A stretch of 64,000 nt of DNA from Micromonospora chaiyaphumensis (GCF_900091435.1 NZ_FMCS01000002.1:248001-312000), one strand, 5' to 3'; counted from the first letter of the stretch, positions 29,715 to 39,243 are shown. Made by a program: numbers and translations. The notes: generated from the letters alone by a model not told the origin.

Positions 29715-31145
29715 ATGTTCGAATACGCACCCGCCCCCGAGTCGCGCTCGGTGGTGGACATCAAGCCCTCGTACGGGCTCTTCGTCGACGGGAAGTTCGT
29801 CGACCCGACCGACGGCGGCAGCTTCAAGTCGATCAACCCGGCCTCCGAGGAGGTGCTGGCCGAGATCGCCGAGGCCGGCAGCCAGGACGTGGACCGCGCG
29901 GTCCGCGCCGCCCGCCAGGCGTACGAGAAGGTCTGGGGTCCGATGCCGGGCCGGGACCGGGCGAAGTACCTGTACCGGATCGCGCGGATCATTCAGGAGC
30001 GCTCCCGCGAGCTGGCCGTGCTGGAGTCGCTGGACAACGGCAAGCCGATCAAGGAGTCCCGCGACGTCGACGTGCCGCTCGTCGCCGCGCACTTCTTCTA
30101 CTACGCGGGCTGGGCGGACAAGCTGGAGCACGCCGGCTTCGGTCCGAACCCCCGGTCGCTCGGCGTGGCCGCGCAGGTCATCCCGTGGAACTTCCCGCTG
30201 CTCATGCTGGCCTGGAAGATCGCCCCGGCGCTCGCGGCCGGCAACACGGTGGTGCTCAAGCCGGCCGAGACGACCCCGCTGACCGCGCTGCTCTTCGCCG
30301 AGATCTGCCAGCAGGCCGACCTGCCGGCCGGCGTCGTCAACATCGTCACCGGCGCCGGCGAGACCGGCCGGGCCCTGGTCGAGCACCCGGGCGTGGACAA
30401 GGTCGCCTTCACCGGCTCGACCGAGGTCGGCAAGGCCATCGCCCGGGCGGTCGCCGGCACCCGCAAGAAGCTGACCCTGGAGCTGGGCGGCAAGGCCGCC
30501 AACATCGTCTTCGACGACGCCCCCGTCGACCAGGCCGTCGAGGGCATCGTCAACGGCATCTTCTTCAACCAGGGGCACGTCTGCTGCGCCGGCTCCCGGC
30601 TGCTTATCCAGGAGTCGGTCGCCGACCGGGTGCTGGAGTCGCTCAAGCGGCGGATGGCGCAGCTCCGGGTCGGCGACCCGCTGGACAAGAACACCGACAT
30701 CGGCGCGATCAACTCGGCCGCGCAGCTCGCCCGGATCCGGGAGCTGTCCGAGGCCGGGTCGGCCGAGGGTGCCGAGCGCTGGTCGCCGCCGTGCGAGCTG
30801 CCGGACCGCGGCTTCTGGTTCGCGCCGACCATCTTCACCGGGGTCACCCAGGCGCACCGGATCGCCCGCGAGGAGATCTTCGGCCCGGTGCTGTCCGTGC
30901 TGACCTTCCGCACCCCGGCCGAGGCCGTGGAGAAGGCCAACAACACGCCGTACGGGCTGTCGGCCGGGATCTGGACCGACAAGGGCTCTCGGATCCTGTG
31001 GATGGCCGACCGGCTGCGCGCCGGTGTGGTGTGGGCCAACACGTTCAACAAGTTCGACCCCACCTCGCCGTTCGGCGGCTACAAGGAGTCGGGCTACGGT
31101 CGCGAGGGCGGCCGGCACGGGCTGGAGGCGTACCTCAATGTCTGA
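29715..31145 (+). CDS. Aldehyde dehydrogenase
   Basis: 476 residues with all ALDH landmarks: NAD-binding PWNFPLLM and FTGSTEVGK, general base Glu256 (LELGGKAAN), nucleophile Cys290 (FFNQGHVCCAGSR) and C-terminal SPFGGYKESGYGREGG. Soluble NAD(P)-dependent enzyme, likely acetaldehyde dehydrogenase given deoC just upstream. Its stop overlaps the next gene's start by 8 nt. Confidence 0.9.
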   Translation: MFEYAPAPESRSVVDIKPSYGLFVDGKFVDPTDGGSFKSINPASEEVLAEIAEAGSQDVDRAVRAARQAYEKVWGPMPGRDRAKYLYRIARIIQERSRELAVLESLDNGKPIKESRDVDVPLVAAHFFYYAGWADKLEHAGFGPNPRSLGVAAQVIPWNFPLLMLAWKIAPALAAGNTVVLKPAETTPLTALLFAEICQQADLPAGVVNIVTGAGETGRALVEHPGVDKVAFTGSTEVGKAIARAVAGTRKKLTLELGGKAANIVFDDAPVDQAVEGIVNGIFFNQGHVCCAGSRLLIQESVADRVLESLKRRMAQLRVGDPLDKNTDIGAINSAAQLARIRELSEAGSAEGAERWSPPCELPDRGFWFAPTIFTGVTQAHRIAREEIFGPVLSVLTFRTPAEAVEKANNTPYGLSAGIWTDKGSRILWMADRLRAGVVWANTFNKFDPTSPFGGYKESGYGREGGRHGLEAYLNV

Positions 31146-31962
31146 GCGGGTCGCGGTACGCAAGACGTACAAGCTCTTCATCGGCGGGAAGTTCCCGCGC
31201 AGTGAGTCGGGACGGTCGTATCTCGTGCAGGACTCCAACGTGTCGCTGGCCTCCCGCAAGGACGCGCGGGACGCCGTCGTCGCCGCCCGGGCCGCCGTGA
31301 AGGGCTGGGCCGGCGCGACCGCGTACAACCGCGGTCAGATCCTCTACCGGGTCGCCGAGATGCTGGAGGGCCGGCGGGACCAGTTCGTCGCGCTGGGCGC
31401 CTCGGCCGCTGAGGTCGACGCGGCCATCGACCGCTGGGTCTGGTACGCGGGCTGGTCCGACAAGCTCCCCCAGGTCTACGGCGGGGCGAACCCGGTGGCC
31501 GGGCCGTACTTCAACCTCTCGGCGCCCGAGCCGACCGGCGTGGTGGCCGTGGTGGCCCCGGAGTCGCCGGCGCTGCTCGGCCTGGTCAGCGTGATCGCCC
31601 CGGCGATCGTGACCGGGAACACCGTGGTGGTGGCGGCCTCCCCGTCGGCGCCGCTGGCGGCCGTGACCCTGGCCGAGGTGCTGGCCACCTCCGACCTGCC
31701 GGGCGGAGTGGTGAACATCCTCACCGGCCGGCTGTCCGAGACCGTGCCCACGCTGGCCGCGCACATGGACGTCAACGCCATCGACCTGACCGGGGTCGCC
31801 GACGCCGAGCTGGCGGCGGAGCTGGAGGTCAAGGCCGCGGAGAACCTCAAGCGGGTGCTCCGGCCGGCCCCGGCCGACAACGACTGGTACGCCGACCCGG
31901 GCGTCACCCGGATGACCACGCTCCTGGAGACCAAGACCGTCTGGCACCCCAAGGGGGTGTGA
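31138..31962 (+). CDS. Truncated aldehyde dehydrogenase-family protein (NAD-binding half only)
   Basis: 274 residues. It restarts the ALDH fold (YKLFIGGKFPRSESG; WYAGWSDKL; VAPESPALLGL; GNTVVVAASPSAPL; GVVNILTG) but has no ELGG base, no nucleophilic Cys and no catalytic C-terminal half. It is a stand-alone partner, not a frameshifted end of the upstream gene, because the N-terminal half is repeated. Translation is coupled to the full-length ALDH (8-nt overlap), so it may form mixed oligomers or act as a regulatory subunit. Role inferred. Confidence 0.75.
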   Translation: MSERVAVRKTYKLFIGGKFPRSESGRSYLVQDSNVSLASRKDARDAVVAARAAVKGWAGATAYNRGQILYRVAEMLEGRRDQFVALGASAAEVDAAIDRWVWYAGWSDKLPQVYGGANPVAGPYFNLSAPEPTGVVAVVAPESPALLGLVSVIAPAIVTGNTVVVAASPSAPLAAVTLAEVLATSDLPGGVVNILTGRLSETVPTLAAHMDVNAIDLTGVADAELAAELEVKAAENLKRVLRPAPADNDWYADPGVTRMTTLLETKTVWHPKGV

Positions 31963-32038
31963 TCGCGGGTCACCGCCGGGGTTCCGGTCGGGGGCCGCGT
32001 GGGTGTTCGGCTCGGGCGCGGCCGCCGTGGGAAGTGTT

Positions 32039-32057
32039 CTACTACGGGGGGTAGGAT
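32039..32057 (+). promoter_or_regulatory. blaI promoter and possible operator
   Basis: CTAC (32042-32045) and GTAG (32051-32054) flank a G run and overlap -10 TAGGAT (32052-32057), which ends six bases before GTG 32064. This suggests a leaderless, self-regulated promoter. Confidence 0.4.
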
Positions 32058-32063
32058 TACGGC

Positions 32064-32492
32064 GTGACTCGGCTCGGTGATCTGGAACGTGCGGTGATGG
32101 ACGTGCTGTGGGACTCGGTCCCCGCCACGTCGGACGGCGTGACCGTGCGCGAGGTCGCCGACGCCCTGGACGGGCGGGAGCTGGCCTACACGACGGTGAT
32201 GACCGTGCTCGACCGGCTCGCCGGCAAGGGCATGGTGCAGCGCGAGCGGGAGGGACGGGCCTGGCGTTACCGGCCCGCCGCCACCCGCGAGGCGCACATC
32301 GCGCAGCTCATGCTCGACGCCCTCGACCTCGGCGGCAGCCGGGACGCCGCGCTGGTGCGCTTCGCCCGCTCGGTGACCGGCACCGAGGCGGAGGTGCTGC
32401 GCGCGGCGCTCAGCGCCGAGGCGGGCCTGACCGACCGGGTCGAGGACCCGCGGGCGGGCGGCCCGGCGCTCGACGAGGCGACGGACCGGTAG
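32064..32492 (+). CDS. BlaI/MecI/CopY-family repressor
   Basis: 142 residues with the BlaI winged helix (LGDLERAVMDVLW; VREVADAL; LAYTTVMTVLDRLAGKGMVQRE) and a C-terminal dimerisation helix. Such repressors are inactivated when a partner membrane protease cleaves them. The partner, an M56 protease, starts 10 bp downstream, and cydABDC follows, so the bd oxidase is the most likely target. No beta-lactamase gene is nearby. Confidence 0.88.
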   Translation: MTRLGDLERAVMDVLWDSVPATSDGVTVREVADALDGRELAYTTVMTVLDRLAGKGMVQREREGRAWRYRPAATREAHIAQLMLDALDLGGSRDAALVRFARSVTGTEAEVLRAALSAEAGLTDRVEDPRAGGPALDEATDR

Positions 32493-32502
32493 GGCGGCCG
32501 CC

Positions 32503-33408
32503 GTGGCGTACGCCCTGCACTTCGCCGCGACCATCCTGGCCTGCTGGCTGACCGCGCAGGTCCTGGCCGCCGCGCGGTGGACCTGGCAGGCCCCGCGGGT
32601 GGCGATCGTCTGCTGGCAGGCGGTCGGGCTGGCGCTCGGCCTGTCCGCCATGGGGCTGCCCATGGCGCTCGGGCTGAGCGCGTACGAGCTGCCGACCGGG
32701 AGCGCCCTGCTGACCCTCGTCGACGACCTGGCCCACGGCACCCTGCCGGCCGGGCTCGGCGCGCTGCACCTGGGCCTGGTGGGTGTCGGCTTCGGCATCG
32801 GCGCGGTGCTGCTCACCACGACCGTGCGCAGCATCCACGGCACCGTCCGCGCCCAGCGCCGGCACCGGGAGCTGCTCAGCCTGGTCGCCCGGCGTGACCC
32901 GACCGTGCCCGGCGCGCTGGTGCTCGACCACCCGAGCGCGGCGGCGTACTGCCTGCCAGGGGTGAAGCCGCGGGTGGTGGTCAGCGCCGGCACGCTGAGC
33001 CTGCTCGACCGGGCCGAGCTGGCGGCGGTGCTCACCCACGAGCGGGCGCACGCCCAGGAACGGCACGATCTGGTGCTGCTCCCGTTCACCGCGCTCTGCC
33101 GGGCGCTGCCCTGGTTCCGCTGGGTGCGGGACGCGCACGAGCGGGTGGCGCTGCTGGTCGAGATGCGCGCCGACGACAAGGCCCGCGAGCTGCACGCCGG
33201 GGCGCCCCTGGCGGGGGCGCTGCGCCGGTTCGCCGCCGCCGGCCACCGGGTCACCCCGGCCGGCACGCTGGGCCTGGGCGACCGCGACCTGGACGTCCGG
33301 GTGCAGCGGCTCATGGTGGCGGACCAGCCGCCGCGGGTGCTCGGCGCCACCGCGCTGTCCGTCGCGACCCTGCTGGTCGCCCTGCCGATCTCCCTCTTCC
33401 TGAGCTGA
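32503..33408 (+). CDS. M56-family membrane zinc protease (BlaR1-like, no penicillin-sensor domain)
   Basis: 301 residues: several N-terminal helices, a gluzincin motif HERAH (179-183) with further ligand candidate in VEMRADDKA, and a final C-terminal helix. Unlike staphylococcal BlaR1 there is no extracellular penicillin-binding domain, so the signal sensed is different, perhaps membrane or respiratory state. It follows the repressor in the BlaI-BlaR order. GTG 32503 start. Confidence 0.85.
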   Translation: MAYALHFAATILACWLTAQVLAAARWTWQAPRVAIVCWQAVGLALGLSAMGLPMALGLSAYELPTGSALLTLVDDLAHGTLPAGLGALHLGLVGVGFGIGAVLLTTTVRSIHGTVRAQRRHRELLSLVARRDPTVPGALVLDHPSAAAYCLPGVKPRVVVSAGTLSLLDRAELAAVLTHERAHAQERHDLVLLPFTALCRALPWFRWVRDAHERVALLVEMRADDKARELHAGAPLAGALRRFAAAGHRVTPAGTLGLGDRDLDVRVQRLMVADQPPRVLGATALSVATLLVALPISLFLS

Positions 33409-33454
33409 CCGACCGGAACCCGACCCGGTGCCGCCACCGGGCCGCATAGGTAGT

Positions 33455-33472
33455 GAGTCTACGTGTAGGCTC
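33455..33472. promoter_or_regulatory. near-perfect palindrome in the cydA promoter
   Basis: GAGTCTACGTGTAGGCTC, 18 bp with a single mismatched pair; imperfect symmetry extends to 33451-33476. It covers TAGGCT, a plausible -10 for cydA. Candidate BlaI-type operator; no Rex-like TTGTG-n-CACAA site is seen here. Confidence 0.55.
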
Positions 33473-33508
33473 GCTATCAGAAGCGAGTCAACCCGTGGGA
33501 GGACGGCC

Positions 33509-34756
33509 ATGGATCCCCTGCTCCTCGCCCGCCTGCAGTTCGCCACGACCACCTCGATCCATTTCCTCTTCGTGGTGGTCACGCTCGGCCTGGTCACCCT
33601 GCTGGTCGGCCTCCAGACCGCCGGTTTCGTCACGGGCAAGCCGGTCTACGAGCGGCTGACCCGCTTCTGGGGCCAGCTCTACGTGATCAACTACGTGCTC
33701 GGGATCGCCACGGGAATCGTCATGGAGTTCCAGTTCGGGCTGAACTGGAGCGGCCTCTCGCGCTACGTGGGCAACGTGTTCGGGGCGCCGCTGGCCATCG
33801 AGACGCTCGTCGCGTTCTTCCTGGAGTCCACGTTCCTGGGCATGTGGATCTTCGGCTGGCACCGGCTGCGGCGCGGCGTCCACCTGGCGCTGCTCTGGGG
33901 CGTCGCGCTCACCGCGTACGCCTCGGCATTCTGGATCATGGTGGCCAACGCGTGGCTCCAGCACCCGGTCGGCTACGAGGTGCGCGACGGGGTCGCCCAC
34001 CTCACCGACTTCGGCGCGCTGCTCACCAACCCCACTCTCGGCTTCGCCTTCGGCCACGTGGTCTCGGCCGCCCTGGTCACCGGCGGGATGCTGATGGCCG
34101 CGGTCAGCGCCTGGCACCTGATCCGGCGTACCCCGGACTTCGCGCTCTTCCGGAAGTCGCTGCGGCTCGGGCTGATCACCGCGGCGCTCGCGGTGACCAC
34201 GCTCCAGGGCTTCGGCTTCGCGCAGTTCGCGCCGGTCGGGGAACTCCAGCCGACCAAGTTCGGCGGCGGGGCCGACCGCGACGCGCTGGTCGCCGACTGG
34301 ACGGCGCGGTTCGGCCCGGGCGACTACACGCCGCCGGTGCTGTCCAACGTCGGCCTGGGCTTCATGATCATGATCGGCTTCACCCTGGGCTGTGTCTGGT
34401 TCCTGCTGCCGCTGCTCTGGCGGGACTGGCTCATCCGGCTGAAGTTCCCGCTCTGGCTGGTGCTGCTCGCCGTGCCGCTGCCCTTCGTCGCGGTGATCCT
34501 CGGCTGGATCGCCCGCGAGGTGGGGCGCCAGCCCTGGGTCGCCTACGGGCTGCTGCCCACCGGGCAGGCCGTCTCGCCGGTCAGCCCCGGGCTGATGCTC
34601 ACCTCGTTGATCGGGTTCAGCCTGCTGCTCGGCACCCTCGCCGTCACCAACTGGGTGCTGCTGGCCCGGCACGCCGCCCGGGGCGCGCACGACCCCGCGC
34701 TCGGCCGGCCGCCCGCGCCGGACACCGACCACCACCCCCATCCCGTGTTCGCCTGA
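33509..34756 (+). CDS. cydA: Cytochrome bd ubiquinol/menaquinol oxidase subunit I
   Basis: 415 residues with about nine helices. Haem b595-type ligand His18 (QFATTTSIHFLF) and the conserved GRQPW motif near the quinone site are visible. It is much shorter than the E. coli protein, consistent with the short Q-loop form. Part of the O2-reducing bd oxidase in the plasma membrane, used at low oxygen or when the cytochrome bcc-aa3 branch is blocked. GGGAGGA (33497-33503) precedes ATG 33509. First gene of cydABDC. Confidence 0.93.
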   Translation: MDPLLLARLQFATTTSIHFLFVVVTLGLVTLLVGLQTAGFVTGKPVYERLTRFWGQLYVINYVLGIATGIVMEFQFGLNWSGLSRYVGNVFGAPLAIETLVAFFLESTFLGMWIFGWHRLRRGVHLALLWGVALTAYASAFWIMVANAWLQHPVGYEVRDGVAHLTDFGALLTNPTLGFAFGHVVSAALVTGGMLMAAVSAWHLIRRTPDFALFRKSLRLGLITAALAVTTLQGFGFAQFAPVGELQPTKFGGGADRDALVADWTARFGPGDYTPPVLSNVGLGFMIMIGFTLGCVWFLLPLLWRDWLIRLKFPLWLVLLAVPLPFVAVILGWIAREVGRQPWVAYGLLPTGQAVSPVSPGLMLTSLIGFSLLLGTLAVTNWVLLARHAARGAHDPALGRPPAPDTDHHPHPVFA

Positions 34757-34767
34757 GGGAGCCCGTC

Positions 34768-35775
34768 GTGGAACTCGCCTGGTACGCCCTGCTCGGCCTC
34801 TTCTTCGCCACCTACCTGGTGCTCGGCGGCTACGACTACGGCGTCGGGCTGCTGCTGGCCCGGGGCGCGACACCGCAGGCCCGCCGGGCCGCGCTGAACG
34901 CGGTCGGTCCGTTCTTCCTCGGCAACGAGGTCTGGCTGGTGGCCGCGGTCGGCATCCTGTTCGGCGCCTTCCCCGCCCTGGAGGGCGAGCTGCTCTCCGG
35001 CAGCTACCCGGCCGTGCTCGGCGCGCTCTTCGGGGTGGTGCTGGTGACGGCCGGGGTGCAACTGCGCGGCCGGCCGCGGTCCGCCGCCGCTCGCGCCGGC
35101 TGGGACCGGGTGGTGGTGGCCGGCAGCGTGCTCGCCGCACTGGGCTGGGGCGCGTTGCTCGGCGCGCTGCTCCAGGGCGTGCCGCCCTCCGGCGACGGGC
35201 ACGGGGCCGGGGCCGGCCACCTGTTCACGCCGTTCGTGGCCGCGGCCGCGCTGGCACTGCTGGCGCTGGTCGCCGTGCACGGTGCGACCTTCCTCACGCT
35301 GCGGCTGCCGGCCGCCGACGTCCCGTCGGTCGCCCGGCTGGCCCGGGGCCTCGTGCCCGCGGCGCTCACCGCGGTCGCCACCGTCGCCGTCCTGGGCCTG
35401 CTCTCCGATCGGGTACGCGCCGCCGTGGCCCGCCCGGCGGTGGCCGTGCTCCTGCCGTTGGCGCTGGTGGCGGCCCTGCTGGTGGCCCGCGCGGCGCTGC
35501 GCCGGGGCCGGGCCGGGGTGGCCTTCGCGGCGACCAGCGTGGCGCTGGCCCTGCCGGTGCCGCTGGTCGGCGCGGCTCTCTGGCCCCGGGTGCTGGTCGC
35601 CACGGCCGACCCGGGGGCCTCGCTCACGGTGGCGGACGCGGCCGCGAGCGGGCCCACCCTGGCGCTGCTGGGCTGGCTGGCGCTGCCGCTCGTGCCGGCC
35701 CTACTAGGCTTTCAGGCGATGTGCTGGTGGGTGTTCCGGGGACGGACCGACGGCAGGGCACCGGTGTACTGGTGA
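34768..35775 (+). CDS. cydB: Cytochrome bd oxidase subunit II
   Basis: 335 residues, about eight or nine helices. The N-terminal LVLGGYDYGVGLL and NEVWLVAAVGILFGAFP are the family signatures, and QAMCWWVF lies near the end. Pairs with CydA. GTG 34768 has GAGGGA upstream; its stop overlaps the cydD start (GTGA). Confidence 0.92.
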   Translation: MELAWYALLGLFFATYLVLGGYDYGVGLLLARGATPQARRAALNAVGPFFLGNEVWLVAAVGILFGAFPALEGELLSGSYPAVLGALFGVVLVTAGVQLRGRPRSAAARAGWDRVVVAGSVLAALGWGALLGALLQGVPPSGDGHGAGAGHLFTPFVAAAALALLALVAVHGATFLTLRLPAADVPSVARLARGLVPAALTAVATVAVLGLLSDRVRAAVARPAVAVLLPLALVAALLVARAALRRGRAGVAFAATSVALALPVPLVGAALWPRVLVATADPGASLTVADAAASGPTLALLGWLALPLVPALLGFQAMCWWVFRGRTDGRAPVYW

Positions 35776-37448
35776 ACCGCCGCCCGTTCGACCCGCGGCT
35801 GCTGCGCCGGGTCCCCGCGGCCCGGCGCGACCTCGCCGTGCTCGCGGTGCTGGGCGGGCTGACCGCGCTGCTCGTGGTCGCCCAGGCCACCGCCTTGGCG
35901 ACCCTGCTGGCCACCGCGATCGACGGGCGGCTGCACCGGCCCGCGCTGGCCGGTTTCGTGGCGGCGGTCGCGGTCCGGGCGCTGGTGAGCTGGGCGCAGG
36001 GCACCGTGGCGGCCCGGGCGGCGGCGACGGTCAAGGCGGCGCTCCGGGCCGACCTGCTGCGTGCGGTCGGCCGGCACGGCCCCACCTGGGTGGCCGGCCG
36101 GCGCGCCGGGCAGCTCGCCACCCTGGCCGGGCGCGGCCTGGACGCGCTCGACCCGTACTTCACCGGCTACCTGCCACAGCTCGTGCTGAGCGTGACCGTG
36201 CCGCTGGCCGTGCTGGCCCGGATCGTGCTCGCCGACTGGAGCTCGGCGCTGATCATCGCGCTGACCATCCCGCTCATCCCGGTCTTCGGGGCGCTGCTCG
36301 GCTGGCAGGCGCAGGCCGCCACCGAGCGGCAGTGGCGGCGGCTGTCGCTGCTCGGCGGGCACTTCCTCGACATGGTGGCCGGGCTGCCCACGCTGCGCGC
36401 GTTCGGCCGGGCCCGGGCCCAGGTCGACGTGGTGCGCCGGATGGCCGACGGGCACCGGCAGGCCACCATGCGGACGCTGCGCATCGCCTTCCTGTCGGCG
36501 CTGGTCCTCGAACTGGTCGCGACCCTCTCGGTGGCGCTGGTCGCCGTGCCGGTCGGCATCCGGCTGCTCGGCGGCGGGATCACCCTCTCCACGGCGCTGC
36601 TGGTGCTGCTGCTCACCCCGGAGGCGTACCTGCCACTGCGGGCGGCGGGCAGCCGGTTCCACGCCAGCATGGAGGGTCTGACCGCGCTGGACGAGGCGCT
36701 CACCCTCTCGGCGACACCCGAGGCGGCCGCCCCGGGGACCGCACGGCCGGCGCCGTCCGGCCGCGGCGAGATCCGCTTCGAGGGCGTGACCGTCGCGTAC
36801 GAGCGGACCACTGCGCTGCGGGACGTCACGCTCACCATCCGCCCCGGCGAGCGGATCGCGGTCATCGGGCCGAGCGGGGCGGGCAAGAGCACGCTGCTCG
36901 GCCTGCTGCTCGGCTTCGTCACCCCGACCGCCGGCCGGGTCACCGTCGACGGGGTGGACCTCGCCGGCGTCGACCTGGACGCCTGGCGGCGGGAGCTGGC
37001 CTGGGTGCCGCAGCGGGCCCACCTCTTCGCCGGCTCGCTGGCCGACAACATCCGCCTCGGCGCCCCCGACACCCCGGACGCCGCGCTGGCCGGCGCGGTC
37101 ACCGACGCCGCGCTGGACGAGGTGGTCGCCGCGCTGCCCGACGGGCTCGGCACCACGCTGGGCGAGCGCGGGCACGGCCTGTCCAGCGGGCAGCGGCAGC
37201 GGGTCGCGCTGGCCCGGGCGTTCCTGCGGGACGCCCCGCTGGTGCTCCTCGACGAACCGACCGCCCGGCTGGACAGCGCCAGCGAGGCGGTCGTGCTCGC
37301 GGCCACCCGGCGGCTCGTCGCCGGTCGGACCGCGCTGCTGGTCGCGCACCGGCCCGCGCTGCTGGAGGACGCCGACCGGATCCTCCGCGTCGAGGACGGC
37401 CGGATCACCGAGCTGAGCCGGGTGCCGGCCGGGAAGGCCGCGCCATGA
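35772..37448 (+). CDS. cydD: CydD subunit of the CydDC thiol exporter
   Basis: 558 residues: exporter-type membrane domain with the early CydD segment (LAVLGGLTALLVVAQATALA), Walker A GPSGAGKST, signature LSSGQRQRVALARAF and Walker B VLLDEPTARLD. With CydC it forms an ABC exporter needed for haem insertion into cytochrome bd, handling reduced thiols or haem-related cargo. Overlaps cydB by 4 nt and cydC by 4 nt (ATGA). Confidence 0.9.
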   Translation: MNRRPFDPRLLRRVPAARRDLAVLAVLGGLTALLVVAQATALATLLATAIDGRLHRPALAGFVAAVAVRALVSWAQGTVAARAAATVKAALRADLLRAVGRHGPTWVAGRRAGQLATLAGRGLDALDPYFTGYLPQLVLSVTVPLAVLARIVLADWSSALIIALTIPLIPVFGALLGWQAQAATERQWRRLSLLGGHFLDMVAGLPTLRAFGRARAQVDVVRRMADGHRQATMRTLRIAFLSALVLELVATLSVALVAVPVGIRLLGGGITLSTALLVLLLTPEAYLPLRAAGSRFHASMEGLTALDEALTLSATPEAAAPGTARPAPSGRGEIRFEGVTVAYERTTALRDVTLTIRPGERIAVIGPSGAGKSTLLGLLLGFVTPTAGRVTVDGVDLAGVDLDAWRRELAWVPQRAHLFAGSLADNIRLGAPDTPDAALAGAVTDAALDEVVAALPDGLGTTLGERGHGLSSGQRQRVALARAFLRDAPLVLLDEPTARLDSASEAVVLAATRRLVAGRTALLVAHRPALLEDADRILRVEDGRITELSRVPAGKAAP

Positions 37449-39187
37449 CCCACGGACCCGAGCGGGCGGTGCTGCGGCTCGCCCGGCCCTACCTGGGCCG
37501 ACTGCTGGGCGCCGGGCTGCTCGCCGCGGCCACCGAGTTCGCCGGCCTGGCCCTGATGGCCACCGCCACCTGGCTGCTCATGAGCGCCGCCGGCCGGCCT
37601 CCGCTGGACCGGCTCACCGTGGCGATCGTCGCGGTGCGCGCGCTCGCGGTCAGCCGGGGCGTCCTCCGGTACACCGAACGGCTGGCCGGGCACGACGCGG
37701 TGCTCCGCATGATCACCGACGTCCGGGCCCGGGTGTTCGCCACCCTGGTCGCCCGACGCGACGCCGCCGCCCAGCGCACGGGAGACGCGCTGAGCCGCCT
37801 GGTCTCCGACGTGGAGGCCGTGCAGGACCTGCTGCTACGGGTGCTCGTGCCGGGGGCGGCGGCCGCCCTGGTGAGCGTGCTGGCCGTGGGGAGCGCCGCG
37901 CTGATCTCGCCGCCGGCCGCGGGTGTGCTCGCTGTCGGGCTGCTGGTGGCCGGGGTGGCGCTGCCCGCGCTGGCCGCCGGGCTGACCCGGCGGGCCGCCG
38001 ACGAGGTGGCCCCGCTGCGCGGCGCGCTCGCGGTGGACGCCGTCGACCTGACCCACGGCGCCGCCGACCTGGCCGCCTTCGGGGCCACCGGCACGGCGCT
38101 GGCCGCCGCCGAGAGCCGGGCCGGCCGCCTGGCCCGGCTGGAACGCCGGCTCGCCGCGACCGGCTTCGCGGTGGACGCGGCCGGGGTGCTGGCCGGCGGG
38201 CTCACCGCCGCCGCCGTGGTGGTCGTCGCGCTGCGCGCGGGCGTCGGCGGAGTGCTGGTCGGTGTCCTGGCGGTGGGCACGCTGGCCGCCGTCGAGGTGT
38301 CCCTCGCCCTGGTCGGGGCGGCCCGGCAGCGCACCCAGCTCCGCGCCGGCCTGGCCCGGGTGGCCGACCTGCTCACCGAGTCCGGGGAGCCGGCGCCCAC
38401 CGCACCTGCCGGCCCGGCGCCGGGCGGGCACGACGTCCGGTTCACGGGCGTGACCGTCCGCTACCGGGAGGGAGCGGCGCCCGCCCTGGCCGGGGTCGAC
38501 CTGGACCTGCCGGCCGGCCGGCGGGTGGCCGTGGTCGGGCCGAGCGGCGCCGGCAAGAGCACCCTGGCCGCCGTGCTCACCGGGGCGGTCCGCCCCGACA
38601 CCGGCCGGGTCACCGTGGGCGGCGTGGACGTGTCCGGCCTGCCGGCCGACGAGCTGCCCCGGACGGTCGGCGGGCTGCTCGCCGAGGCGTACGTCTTCCA
38701 CGCCACGGTCCGGGAGAACCTGCTGCTCGGGCGGCCCCGCGCCGACGAGGCGGAGCTGACCGCCGCCACCCGGGCCGCCGGCCTGCTGGACTGGGTCCGC
38801 GCCCAGCCCGACGGCTGGGAGACCGTGGTCGGCGAGCAGGGTGGACAGCTCTCGGGTGGGCAGCGGCAGCGGCTCGCGCTGGCCCGGGCGCTGCTGGCCG
38901 CCCCGCCGGTGCTGGTGCTGGACGAGCCGACCGAGGGGCTCGATCCCGCGGCCGCGGACGCGGTGCTCGCGTCGGCGCTGGCCGCCACCCCGGCCGGGCA
39001 CTCGGTGCTGCTGATCAGCCACCGGCTCAGCGGCCTCGCCGGGCTGGACGAGATCGTGGTCCTCGACGCGGGCCGGGTGGTGCAGCGCGGCCGGCACGAG
39101 GACCTGGTGGCCCGGCCGGGCTGGTACCGGGAGCAGTGGCTGCTCCAGGAGGCGGCCGAGCGCGGCTACCTGGCCCTCGCCCCCTGA
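37445..39187 (+). CDS. cydC: CydC subunit of the CydDC thiol exporter
   Basis: 580 residues: exporter membrane domain, Walker A GPSGAGKST, signature LSGGQRQRLALARALL, Walker B LVLDEPTEGLD. The N-terminal LARPYLGRLLGAGLLAAATEF and the RYTERLAGHDAVLR loop are typical of CydC. ATG 37445 overlaps the cydD stop. Last gene of the cyd operon. Confidence 0.9.
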   Translation: MTHGPERAVLRLARPYLGRLLGAGLLAAATEFAGLALMATATWLLMSAAGRPPLDRLTVAIVAVRALAVSRGVLRYTERLAGHDAVLRMITDVRARVFATLVARRDAAAQRTGDALSRLVSDVEAVQDLLLRVLVPGAAAALVSVLAVGSAALISPPAAGVLAVGLLVAGVALPALAAGLTRRAADEVAPLRGALAVDAVDLTHGAADLAAFGATGTALAAAESRAGRLARLERRLAATGFAVDAAGVLAGGLTAAAVVVVALRAGVGGVLVGVLAVGTLAAVEVSLALVGAARQRTQLRAGLARVADLLTESGEPAPTAPAGPAPGGHDVRFTGVTVRYREGAAPALAGVDLDLPAGRRVAVVGPSGAGKSTLAAVLTGAVRPDTGRVTVGGVDVSGLPADELPRTVGGLLAEAYVFHATVRENLLLGRPRADEAELTAATRAAGLLDWVRAQPDGWETVVGEQGGQLSGGQRQRLALARALLAAPPVLVLDEPTEGLDPAAADAVLASALAATPAGHSVLLISHRLSGLAGLDEIVVLDAGRVVQRGRHEDLVARPGWYREQWLLQEAAERGYLALAP

Positions 39188-39243
39188 GCGTTTCCGGGGT
39201 TTTCCCCGACGCGGCCGGCCCCGAGCGGTGGCAGGGTGGTCCC

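Noticed and set aside
31138..31962. Frameshifted end of the upstream aldehyde dehydrogenase
   Set aside because: The upstream gene is complete to its C-terminal motif, and the short gene repeats the N-terminal half, so it is a tandem paralogue.
33420..33508. Rex operator upstream of cydA
   Set aside because: No TTGTG-n6-CACAA-like sequence; the palindrome present has CTAC/GTAG arms.
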